From assembly GCF_024758005.1 (NCBI RefSeq), contig NZ_CP103288.1, forward strand, positions 2,790,001 to 2,854,000: a stretch of DNA of 64,000 bases, written 5' to 3'. Numbering within the stretch: the stretch's first letter is position 1; each line of letters starts with the position of its first letter. Positions 29,400 to 37,366 of this stretch are shown one piece after another. The notes below the pieces were generated by a model that saw only the letters and a program-made list of their open reading frames with translations, did no database searches and was not told the DNA's origin. This DNA comes from Pseudarthrobacter sp. NS4 (GTDB lineage: Bacteria; Actinomycetota; Actinomycetes; Actinomycetales; Micrococcaceae). Made by a program: the position numbers and the translations under genes.

Positions 29400-30892
29400 A
29401 TGGTGTCATCACAGGATTCGGGCCCGGAGGGGCCCCAGCGCCGGGACGGGCACACTGACGGGCCCGGCCCGGACGGCCAAGGTTCCGAAGCCGGCTCCCC
29501 CGCCACCCCGCCTCAACCACCGGCCAATCCTGAGCCAGGGAGCGAAGGACCGCCCTGGGAACCTCCAGCCGGACAGCAACCACAGCAGCCAGGACACAAC
29601 TACTGGGAATCACCCATGGGAGGGCAGCAGCAACAACCGGGACAGCAGCAATCCGGGCAGCAGCCTTGGGGACCGCCGTCCTGGCAGCAGCAGGCTCCCG
29701 GACCGGGGCCAGCCTGGGGCCCACCCTCCGGCCCATACCCTCGAGGCGCGTACCCGGAAGCCCCATACCCGGGCAGCGCTTCTCCCGGAACCTCGCATCC
29801 CGGAGCACAGTACGGCAGCCCCTACGGCCAGCCGCGTTACGTGGCTCCGCCCAAGCCAGGCATCGTTCCGCTCCGCCCCTTGATGTTCGGGGAGATTCTG
29901 GATGGCTCCTTCCAGGCCATCCGGCGGAACCCGAAGGCCATTCTGGGCGCAGCCTTGCTGGCCCAGTCGTTCGCCGCCATCCTTGCCGCAGTAATAACCG
30001 CGGTTACGGCAACCTCGATGGGCTCCGTAGAGGCCTGGGCCGAGAGTGCCACCCCCGCTGACCTCACCTCGCTGGGGGCGGGTTTCTTTGCCGCCATCCT
30101 GGTGGTTGGCGTCCTGACCCTGTTTATCTCGGCCGTTCTCCAGGGAGCCATGGTGGTTCCGGTGGCACGGTCAATACTCAACCGGCGGACGGGTTTCCGT
30201 CAGATGTGGGCGCTGGCGCGTGCAAGGGCAGGCGCCCTGATCCGCCTGGCGCTGCTGCTGATGGCAGCCGTCCTGGTGTCGGTCGGAATCCTCGCCGCGG
30301 TGGCCGTGGCACTCGTATCCAGCATGGAAGGAACGGGAGCCCTCCTGCTCATTCCGCTGGTTCTTGCCTTCATCGCGTTGTTCATCGGGGTCACCATCAA
30401 GCTGATCGTGGCTCCTGCCGCGGTTGTAATAGAGGAACTGGGAGCCCTGGCCGGATTGCGCCGGTCCTGGCAGCTGACCCGCGCAAACTGGTGGCGGGTC
30501 CTGGGAATCACTCTGGTGGTGAGCATCATGGTGGGTGTCATCAGCCAGGTGGTGATGATCCCGGTGAGTTTGCTGACCACTTTCCTCACCGCTTCGCCAC
30601 ACCGCACGCCGGCAGCGAGCAGACAGCCACTGTGGCGGTGGCAGTCGGGGTCATTACGGCAATTATGAGCGCATTGATCGGAGCCCTTGGCTACGCATTC
30701 CAGACGTCCGTCATGGCCTTGATCTACATGGACCTCCGGATGCGGAAGGACGGCCTGGACATCACCCTGCTGCGGCTGCTGGAATCCGGCGCAGATCCCC
30801 ATGGTGTCCCGGGACGCGGCGCCACCGTGGGGGTACCGGGGCCGGATGGCTACGGGTGGCCCACCTCTGGAGCATGGCCGGATGTCCACTGA
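29400..30892 (+). pseudogene. Multi-pass membrane protein gene interrupted by a one-base frameshift
   Basis: A Pro/Gln/Gly-rich cytoplasmic tail (about 1-150) leads into a membrane domain like that annotated as glycerophosphodiester phosphodiesterase membrane domain (IVPLRPLMFGEILDGSFQAIRRNP, then several hydrophobic helices, LRRSWQLTRANWWRVLG). The frame from 29400 holds until about 30590 and then runs to a stop at 30668 with out-of-character sequence. The last helix and conserved tail (VGVITAIMSALIGALGYAF, QTSVMALIYMDLRMRKDGLD, LLRLLESGADP) continue in the -1 frame to a stop at 30892. Loss of one G near 30590 (ACC-GGC to ACCGC) would explain it. The tail overlaps the next gene by 11 bases. 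Could be a true mutation or a sequencing error; no slippery site is visible. Confidence 0.8.
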
Positions 30893-31529
30893 ACCACCGG
30901 TCCTGCCAGGTGCGGATGAAGCCCGGCGGTGGGCAGCGGAGGAACTTGCCAAACCCGAGTACCGCGAGGCTGCGCCTTCCTGGCTTGAAACCGGGTGGGA
31001 GAACTTTCTGGACTGGTTCTCTTCCCTTGACGGATCCACGGAGTCCGCAGCACCCTTGCCCAGTCCCGTCATAGGCATCGTGATAGCCCTGATCATTGCC
31101 GCTGCCGTGATCCTCGCCAGGCCGCGCCTGAATGCAAGTTCGCGGAAAACCAGGGAGGTTTTCGAGCCGGACACCATCCTGACGGCCGCAGACTACCGGC
31201 AGCGCGCCGAAGCGTCGGCCGCGGCAGGGAAGTGGGGGGACGCCGTCGTCGACCGCTTCCGGGCCCTGGCCCGCTCCGCCGAGGACCGCACCATCCTGGA
31301 CCCGCAACCCGGCCGCACGGCGGACGAAGTGGCACACGACCTGACCGCACCGTTCCCCGGGGAAGCCCGGCGGCTGGACCATGCAGCCAGGACCTTCGAT
31401 GCCGTCCGCTACGGAAACATGGCGCCAACCAGCTCCGACTATCACGACATTGTTGCCCTGGATGCTGCCCTCGAAGCAGGCAAGCCCGAAAGGGACCTGG
31501 CTTTGCGACCCCCGGCGGTCCTGCCATGA
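30882..31529 (+). CDS. DUF4129-domain membrane protein
   Basis: 215 residues: an N-terminal helical segment (DEARRWAAEELAKPEYREA), one membrane segment (about 65-85, PVIGIVIALIIAAAVILA) and a C-terminal DUF4129 domain (about 105-205; TAADYRQRAEASAAAGKW, then VVDRFRALARSAEDR, GRTADEVAHDL, ARTFDAVRYG). DUF4129 is often found next to transglutaminase-like, MoxR and DUF58 genes. It overlaps the restored reading frame of the preceding gene by 11 bases and the next gene by 4, so all belong to one operon. Confidence 0.85.
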   Translation: MSTEPPVLPGADEARRWAAEELAKPEYREAAPSWLETGWENFLDWFSSLDGSTESAAPLPSPVIGIVIALIIAAAVILARPRLNASSRKTREVFEPDTILTAADYRQRAEASAAAGKWGDAVVDRFRALARSAEDRTILDPQPGRTADEVAHDLTAPFPGEARRLDHAARTFDAVRYGNMAPTSSDYHDIVALDAALEAGKPERDLALRPPAVLP

Positions 31530-32743
31530 CGGGTGTCCTTCCCGCCGGCACCAAAGACGCCGGCGGGAAAAAGGACGATGCCGGACTGGACGCGACCCCT
31601 GCGGCCGGCAGAAATCCCATTGGATGGCTGCGCAGGCACCGCTCCCTCGCCATTCTCGGCGCCGTTATAGCCATCGCGCTGGGCCTGGCTGTGTGGGGGC
31701 AGCTCGCTCCCAAGGGTGACGCCGTTCCCCTGTCGATCAGCAACGCAGGACCGGAAGGGGCCAGGGCGGTCAGCGAAATCCTTGGCCGGCACGGAGTTGA
31801 GGTGCACAATGCCGGAACCTTCGAAGAAGCCATGAGCGCGCTGGACGAAGGCTCCTCCCCCACTCTTTTGTTATACGACCGGAACGGCATCCTCGACGAA
31901 CCCCGGCTCCTTGACCTGGCGGCAGCTGCCGGGAGGGTAGTGATGGTGACCCCCAGATTGGAGACGCTGTCCGCCCTGGACAGTGACATCCGGCAAGCCG
32001 GTGTGGTGCCCGACGCCTCCCCCGTGCTCTCTGCCGGCTGTTCCCTTCCTGACGCGCAGGCCGCCGGGGAGGTCTCGGGCGAGTCCGGTTTCGTGTACGA
32101 CGGCGGGGTGTCCTGTTACCGCCCTTCCGGTTCGGCCGCCGGGCTGCTTGCCGTCACCCAAGACGGGCGGCTGGCTGTCCTGGGCAGCACCGCCATTGTG
32201 AGCAACGAGCGGCTGGACGAGCTGGGACACGCGGCCCTGGCACTGCGTACCCTCGGCAATTCACCGGACCTGGTCTGGTACCTGCCGTCACTCGAGGACC
32301 TGGAAACAACCGGATCACGGCAAACCCTCGACGAACTGGCTCCGGACTGGGTTGGGTACCTGGGTCCCTGGCTCATTGTTGTGGCCCTGGCGGCGATCGC
32401 CTGGCGCGGCCGGCGCCTCGGTCCCCTGGTGTTTGAACCGCTGCCCGTAGTAGTCAAGGCAGTGGAAACGGCAGAGGGACGCGCCCGCATGTACCACGAC
32501 TTCCACGCCATTGACCAGGCACGCGACAACCTTCGGGCCGGAACTTTGGTGCGGCTTGCGGGAAAACTCCGCCTGGGACCAGGGGCAACTGCTGACAGCA
32601 TCATCGATGCGGCAGCCCGGTTGTTAGGCAGGCCCGCGGCCGAAGTCCGGGATCTCGTCAACCACCAACCCGGCACCGAAGCCCGGCTGGTGGCCTGGGC
32701 GCAGGAACTTAACAACCTAGAGAAAGAGGTCAGTAGCCGATGA
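31526..32743 (+). CDS. DUF4350-domain membrane protein
   Basis: 405 residues with an N-terminal TM (about 38-58), a DUF4350 extracytoplasmic domain (about 65-270; ARAVSEILGRHGVEVH, PTLLLYDR, VVMVTPRL) and a second TM (about 278-296) followed by a cytoplasmic helical tail. The fold resembles a glutamine-amidotransferase-like Rossmann domain without an obvious catalytic triad. ATGA overlaps couple it to both the DUF4129 and the MoxR gene. Its place between DUF4129 and MoxR/DUF58 suggests it is part of the same membrane complex. Confidence 0.85.
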   Translation: MTGVLPAGTKDAGGKKDDAGLDATPAAGRNPIGWLRRHRSLAILGAVIAIALGLAVWGQLAPKGDAVPLSISNAGPEGARAVSEILGRHGVEVHNAGTFEEAMSALDEGSSPTLLLYDRNGILDEPRLLDLAAAAGRVVMVTPRLETLSALDSDIRQAGVVPDASPVLSAGCSLPDAQAAGEVSGESGFVYDGGVSCYRPSGSAAGLLAVTQDGRLAVLGSTAIVSNERLDELGHAALALRTLGNSPDLVWYLPSLEDLETTGSRQTLDELAPDWVGYLGPWLIVVALAAIAWRGRRLGPLVFEPLPVVVKAVETAEGRARMYHDFHAIDQARDNLRAGTLVRLAGKLRLGPGATADSIIDAAARLLGRPAAEVRDLVNHQPGTEARLVAWAQELNNLEKEVSSR

Positions 32744-33735
32744 GCGAACAAGGCGGTGGCCAGCGGGTCCTTGACCCGATGGGGCAAGATTCGGCCCGGC
32801 AGGCCCTTTCGGATGTGCGGCATGAAGTGTCAAAGGCGGTGGTGGGGCAGGATGCCACCGTCACCGGCATGTTGATTGCCCTGCTGTCCCAGGGGCATGT
32901 ACTGCTGGAGGGTGTGCCCGGCGTCGCAAAAACCCTGCTGGTGCGGGCCCTGTCCGCGGCGCTGAACCTGGATACGAAGCGCGTCCAGTTCACACCCGAT
33001 CTGATGCCGGGCGATGTCACCGGTTCCCTGGTCTACGACTCGCATACCTCCGAATTCACCTTCCGGGAAGGGCCGGTCTTCACCAACCTCCTCCTGGCCG
33101 ACGAAATCAACCGGACACCACCCAAGACGCAGGCGTCGCTGCTTGAGGCAATGGAGGAACGGCAGGTCTCAGTGGACGGAGTGTCCCGCCCCCTGCCGTC
33201 TCCGTTCCTGGTGGCAGCTACCCAGAACCCGGTGGAGTATGAAGGAACCTATCCCCTGCCGGAAGCCCAGCTGGACCGGTTCCTCCTCAAGCTCACCATG
33301 CCATTGCCGGAGCGCCGCGATGAGTTCGAGGTCATCCGGCGCCACGCTGCCGGCTTTGACCCGCGTGACCTGGCAGCAGCGGGTGTCCGGCCCGTGGCTG
33401 ATGCCGGCGACCTGGAGCGGGCACGGCACGCGGTAACCGGTGTGGCCGTCGAACCGGAAATTATTGGCTACATAGTGGACCTGGTGCGGGCCACCCGCGC
33501 AGCGCCGTCGTTCCTGCTCGGTGTTTCGCCCCGCGGCGCCACGGCCCTATTGAACACGTCCCGGTCCTGGGCCTGGCTTTCCGGCAGGAGTTTCGTCACC
33601 CCTGACGATGTCAAGGCACTGGCCTTGCCCTGCCTGCGGCACAGGGTTGCGCTGCAGCCGGAAGCCCAGATGGACGGGGTCCGCGTGGATGATGTGCTGG
33701 GCAGTATCCTGGCGTCCGTTCCCGTTCCACGCTGA
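32740..33735 (+). CDS. MoxR-family AAA+ ATPase
   Basis: 331 residues. Walker A is EGVPGVAKTLLVRA (about 50-60), Walker B LLLADEINR (about 115-123), then TQASLLEAMEERQVS and sensor 1 VAATQNPVEYEGTYPLPEAQLDRF; the C-terminal AAA lid ends with RHRVALQPEAQMDGVRVDDVL. MoxR ATPases act as chaperones for VWA/DUF58 partners, and a DUF58 gene follows directly with a one-base overlap. Cytoplasmic. Confidence 0.95.
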   Translation: MSEQGGGQRVLDPMGQDSARQALSDVRHEVSKAVVGQDATVTGMLIALLSQGHVLLEGVPGVAKTLLVRALSAALNLDTKRVQFTPDLMPGDVTGSLVYDSHTSEFTFREGPVFTNLLLADEINRTPPKTQASLLEAMEERQVSVDGVSRPLPSPFLVAATQNPVEYEGTYPLPEAQLDRFLLKLTMPLPERRDEFEVIRRHAAGFDPRDLAAAGVRPVADAGDLERARHAVTGVAVEPEIIGYIVDLVRATRAAPSFLLGVSPRGATALLNTSRSWAWLSGRSFVTPDDVKALALPCLRHRVALQPEAQMDGVRVDDVLGSILASVPVPR

Positions 33736-35027
33736 TGGCCATCTCCGGGCGTTTCGTGCTGTTGGTGCTGCTGGGCCTGGTGCCGGTCCTGCTGCTGCCC
33801 GGATGGGGAACCGTGCTTGGCGTTCTTGCCATCCTGGCGGCATTGGCAGCAACTGACCTGCTCCTGGCTGGTTCACCGCGGGCAGTCCAGGTCCTGCGTT
33901 CCGAACCCGGAAACGTCACCCTGAACAGGACGGTTGATGCGATACTCACGATCCGGAATGACGGGAACCGGCGCCTGCGCGGCACTCTCCGCGACGGTTG
34001 GCAGCCCTCCGCCGGAGCACGCAACCCGGTGCAGGACATTGATGTCCCCGCGTTCGAAAGCAGGCGGATCACCGTCCGGCTCCGACCGGTCCGCCGCGGC
34101 GACCTCAAGGCCCGGCACGTCACTCTGCGCTCCTTTGGGCCCTTGCTGCTCGCGGCACGGCAGCGGACCATCGATTGTCCCGGCACCCTGAGGGTCCTGC
34201 CTCCGTTCCACTCCCGGCGCCACCTGCCGTCCAAGCTGCGCAAACTGCGGGAGCTCGACGGGAAAGCCGCCGTCCAGATCCGCGGGGCGGGAACTGAGTT
34301 CGATTCCCTGCGCGACTACGTCCGTGGCGACGACGTCCGTTCCATCGACTGGCGGGCCACCGCCCGCCGTTCCTCCGTCGTCGTGCGTACCTGGCGCCCC
34401 GAACGCGACCGGCGCGTGGTGATGGTCCTTGACACGTCCCGGACGTCGGCAGCAAGGATCGACGACGAGACCCGCCTCGATACCGGCATGGAAGCCGCGC
34501 TCCTGCTCGGCGTCCTGGCCGAGCGGGGCGGTGACCGGGTGGACTTCCTGGCCTTTGACCGGAGGACGCGTGCCAGGGCGGGATCAGCCGTGCAGGGCAA
34601 CCTGCTGGGACAACTGGTCCAAGCGATGGCGCCGCTCGAGCCGGAGCTTATCGAGATGGACTGGCCGGCCATTCCGGCTCAGGTCCGTGCCGTTACCGCG
34701 CACCGCTCCCTGGTGGTGCTGCTGACCTCGCTGGACGGCGGGGCGCCGGAGGAAGGGCTTCTTCCCGCCGCGGCGCGGCTGGCCAAGGACCATGTTGTGG
34801 TGGTGGCGGCTGTCCGCGACCCTCAGCTGGGCGTCATGCTGAGGGTGCGCGGTGATGCAGCTGACGTCTTTCGTGCCGCCGCCGCCGAACGTGCACTCCT
34901 GCAGCGCGATGCGGTGGGCGCAGAACTCCGCCGGTACGGCGTGGAAGTGGTGGACGCGGAACCGCACCACCTGCCTCCCCGGCTTGCAGACATGTACATC
35001 CGGCTCAAGGCGGCCGGTAAATTGTGA
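33735..35027 (+). CDS. DUF58-domain membrane protein
   Basis: 430 residues. Two membrane segments at the start (about 5-22 and 24-42), then a beta-sandwich region and the DUF58 core with ELDGKAAVQIRGAGTEFDSLRDYVRGDDVRSIDWRATAR-type residues (about 170-215), followed by a VWA-like fold with a MIDAS-type VMVLDTSRTSA strand. DUF58/VWA proteins pair with MoxR ATPases; metal binding through the DxS motif is plausible. It is the last tightly overlapping gene of this operon; the DUF4166 gene starts 33 bases later. Confidence 0.9.
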   Translation: MAISGRFVLLVLLGLVPVLLLPGWGTVLGVLAILAALAATDLLLAGSPRAVQVLRSEPGNVTLNRTVDAILTIRNDGNRRLRGTLRDGWQPSAGARNPVQDIDVPAFESRRITVRLRPVRRGDLKARHVTLRSFGPLLLAARQRTIDCPGTLRVLPPFHSRRHLPSKLRKLRELDGKAAVQIRGAGTEFDSLRDYVRGDDVRSIDWRATARRSSVVVRTWRPERDRRVVMVLDTSRTSAARIDDETRLDTGMEAALLLGVLAERGGDRVDFLAFDRRTRARAGSAVQGNLLGQLVQAMAPLEPELIEMDWPAIPAQVRAVTAHRSLVVLLTSLDGGAPEEGLLPAAARLAKDHVVVVAAVRDPQLGVMLRVRGDAADVFRAAAAERALLQRDAVGAELRRYGVEVVDAEPHHLPPRLADMYIRLKAAGKL

Positions 35028-35060
35028 GGCAACGGTGTTTTGCGAGCAGGAGGAACTTTC

Positions 35061-35774
35061 ATGAACGTACCGATCTACCAACAGGTACTCGGGGCGGACT
35101 TTGCCAGGCTGCAGCCTGAACTGCAGGATTATTTCTCCCTTGTGCCGGGCTCCGGCCGGTACGGTGTGGGGGAAGGAACGTTCGACGTCGTGGGCTGCCG
35201 GCAGGATTGGCTGCGTCCTTTCCTGCGTCTCACCAGTGGAGAGGAAGCCTTCTTTCCGGAGTACGGTGAGAACATCCCGTTCCGGATCGAAAACCACGCC
35301 CACCAGGATCCGTTCGGCCGCTCCAGCCTGACAGCCCGGCGCGAGATCCGGTTTCCCGGCCGGACCCGCATTTTCCAGGACACCACCAGCGTCAGCAGCC
35401 GGAAGGGAAGCACGCAACTGGTGGACTACGTGGGCCGCTACCGCCGGATGGTAACTGACCTGAATCTCAGTGTTACCGCGGAGGGAAGGCTGCGCGGAGT
35501 ATCAGAAGCTTCCCGGCTCTTCCTTGGTCCGCTCCGTGTGCCACTTCCGGCGCCCGTGGATGCCAAGGCCTACGCCGAGCAATGGTGGGATCCGGCAGAA
35601 GGCCCAAACGGCCGGCACCACATCCAGGTGAAAGTCATCCAGCCGCAGATCGGCCTGGTCCTGGTGTATGCCGGCAGCTTCGACTACAGGCTGCGCGCCT
35701 ACACAGGGGGCAGCTCCGCCCAAAGCTTCCTGCCCCGGTACGCCCAGCCGGACCGCTGGGAAAACCGCGTTTAG
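35061..35774 (+). CDS. DUF4166-domain protein
   Basis: 237 residues. The sequence IYQQVLGADFARLQPELQDYF, then RYGVGEGTFDVVG, and a DUF4166 domain with PFRIENHAHQDPFGRSSLTARREI and a beta-rich C-terminus (about 140-235). Function unknown. AGGAGG precedes the ATG by 7 bases, a strong ribosome site. It follows DUF58 on the same strand and is convergent with the MetE-like gene. Confidence 0.8.
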   Translation: MNVPIYQQVLGADFARLQPELQDYFSLVPGSGRYGVGEGTFDVVGCRQDWLRPFLRLTSGEEAFFPEYGENIPFRIENHAHQDPFGRSSLTARREIRFPGRTRIFQDTTSVSSRKGSTQLVDYVGRYRRMVTDLNLSVTAEGRLRGVSEASRLFLGPLRVPLPAPVDAKAYAEQWWDPAEGPNGRHHIQVKVIQPQIGLVLVYAGSFDYRLRAYTGGSSAQSFLPRYAQPDRWENRV

Positions 35775-35792
35775 GCGCTTCGGCTCCCCCGG

Positions 35793-36866
35793 CTAGCCCA
35801 GGGCGAGCTGGTTCAGGCCGTCCGCCACCTGGGTCAACCTCCCCAGGACGGCGGTGGCCTGCGCCGGGCTGTGCTCTGCCAGTCCTGCCGAGGGTGTGAC
35901 CCGGATGGTGCCCAGGGACGACGCCGGCAGGCCAAGCTGCCGCCAGGGGCGCCACACGGACTCGACGCAGTCCGCCACTTTGGGCAGCGGACTTCCGGCA
36001 ACGTCCAACGCCCCGGCCCAGAGCCGTTTACCCGATTCAACCGCTCCCGCCAACTGCTCCCACTGGCGGGAAGTGAGGGCTTTGAGTGGCACGGCCAAGC
36101 CATCGGCTCCGGCTGCCAGTATCTGGTCGAAGGGGGCCTCGACTTCGGGAACGGACACCACCACTTCGCTGGCACCCGCGGCACGAAGTGCGTCCATCAC
36201 CAGGCGCCACGATTCCCGTGCTTCTGAACCGGCGACGGCACGCAGGGTGCGGTAGCCGCTGGAAGTGTGGATGGTGCCGGCGAGGACGGCAGCAATATCC
36301 GGTTCATCCAGCTGGACCACAAGCCGGGCGCCGGGCACGGCAGCCGAGACCCGGGCGAGGTAGCTGCCGACTCCCGCAGCAAGCGAGGCCGCCAGGTCCC
36401 GGCGCGCGCCGTAGTCGATCAAGGCACGCTCGCCGTTATGCAGGTGCAGGCCGGCCGCCAGGGTGAGCGGTCCAACCAGCTGGACCTTGATCTCCCGGGC
36501 GGATGCGTCTTCGGTGCCTGCAACGTCGGCCAGTACATTGATGTCTGTGGCGAGTGCTGAGGCCGCACGGCGGAAGTCCTTGCCCGGCCGGTCGACAAGC
36601 CGCCACCCGTAGGGTTGGACGTCGACGGCCAGTTCCTCAAGGAGGGACGCGGTCCGGCCCAGTGCGTCGGAACCGACGCCGCGGGCAGGCAGCTCCGCCA
36701 GGAACGGCAGGTGCGGGCTGCCGAGCTCGCCACGGATGATCCGGGCCGCTTCAAGAGGGTCCTCCCCTGGCCATGGTCCCAGTCCGGTTGCCGTCACTTC
36801 CGCCGGCGGCGCCAGGTGGGGCGCCGCATCGGCGGGGGCGGGTTCGTGCCGTTCGCGCACGGTCAT
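35793..36866 (-). CDS. MetE C-terminal-domain-like protein, zinc site altered
   Basis: 357 residues resembling the catalytic TIM barrel of cobalamin-independent methionine synthase: KVQLVGPLTLAAGLHLHNGE, a VVQLDEPDIAAV strand and a C-terminal IRVTPSAGLAEHS. In true MetE the last motif is TPDCGL, whose Cys is a zinc ligand; here Ala replaces it, and no His-x-Cys ligand pair is evident at the expected strand (SEVVVSVPEVEAP). Methionine synthesis is therefore doubtful and it may have another role. The ATG overlaps the stop of the chorismate mutase gene. Confidence 0.75.
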   Translation of the reverse strand: MTVRERHEPAPADAAPHLAPPAEVTATGLGPWPGEDPLEAARIIRGELGSPHLPFLAELPARGVGSDALGRTASLLEELAVDVQPYGWRLVDRPGKDFRRAASALATDINVLADVAGTEDASAREIKVQLVGPLTLAAGLHLHNGERALIDYGARRDLAASLAAGVGSYLARVSAAVPGARLVVQLDEPDIAAVLAGTIHTSSGYRTLRAVAGSEARESWRLVMDALRAAGASEVVVSVPEVEAPFDQILAAGADGLAVPLKALTSRQWEQLAGAVESGKRLWAGALDVAGSPLPKVADCVESVWRPWRQLGLPASSLGTIRVTPSAGLAEHSPAQATAVLGRLTQVADGLNQLALG

Positions 36867-37270
36867 GCGAGTGCTGATGCCTGCGGGTGCTGGCCGGACC
36901 CTGCCTGGTGGTCCTCAGCGATCGCTTCGTGATGGCGGATGACTTCCCCGATGATGAAGTTCAGGAATTTTTCTGCGAAGGCAGGATCGAGGTGCGCATC
37001 TTCGGCGAGCCTGCGGAGTCTGGCAATCTGCGCCGTTTCGCGTCCGGGATCTCCCGCGGGCAGGCGGTGGGCGGCCTTGAGGAAGCCCACTTTCTGGGTG
37101 GCTTTGAAGCGCTCGGCCAGGAGGTACACCAGGGTCGCGTCGATGTTGTCGATGCTGGAGCGGATGGACAGCAGTTCAGCCATCACCGAGTTGTCCACCT
37201 GGCCGGCCAACGAACTGGCGGAGGGATCGTAATCGTCGGAGTCAGGAGAGGGAAGGTTGTGCTGCGTCAT
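36863..37270 (-). CDS. Chorismate mutase, AroQ class
   Basis: 135 residues. After a disordered start (1-28), the AroQ helical fold is seen: LLSIRSSIDNIDATLVYLLAERFKATQKVGFLKA-type residues with Arg37, Asp42, Arg54 and Lys58-like positions, then GRETAQIARLRRLAEDAHLDPAF and a last helix FLNFIIGEVIRHHEAI. It converts chorismate to prephenate for Phe/Tyr. No signal peptide, so it is the cytosolic type. It is translationally coupled to the MetE-like gene (ATGA). Confidence 0.88.
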   Translation of the reverse strand: MTQHNLPSPDSDDYDPSASSLAGQVDNSVMAELLSIRSSIDNIDATLVYLLAERFKATQKVGFLKAAHRLPAGDPGRETAQIARLRRLAEDAHLDPAFAEKFLNFIIGEVIRHHEAIAEDHQAGSGQHPQASALA

Positions 37271-37310
37271 AATCCCAGTCTATGGGCAGCCGGCGCAATG
37301 AACCGGGTGT

Positions 37311-37347
37311 TAAGCGCCGGTGCCGGGTCGATCGGCACCGGCGCTTA
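37311..37347 (-). terminator. Hairpin after the peptide-transporter operon
   Basis: A perfect 15-bp stem (37311-37325 with 37333-37347) and 7-base loop, 20 bases past the stop of the ATPase gene on its strand. There is only a short T-poor tail (ACACCCGG), so termination may depend on the stem alone. Confidence 0.7.
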
Positions 37348-37366
37348 TGGGCAAGGTATCCGGCCC

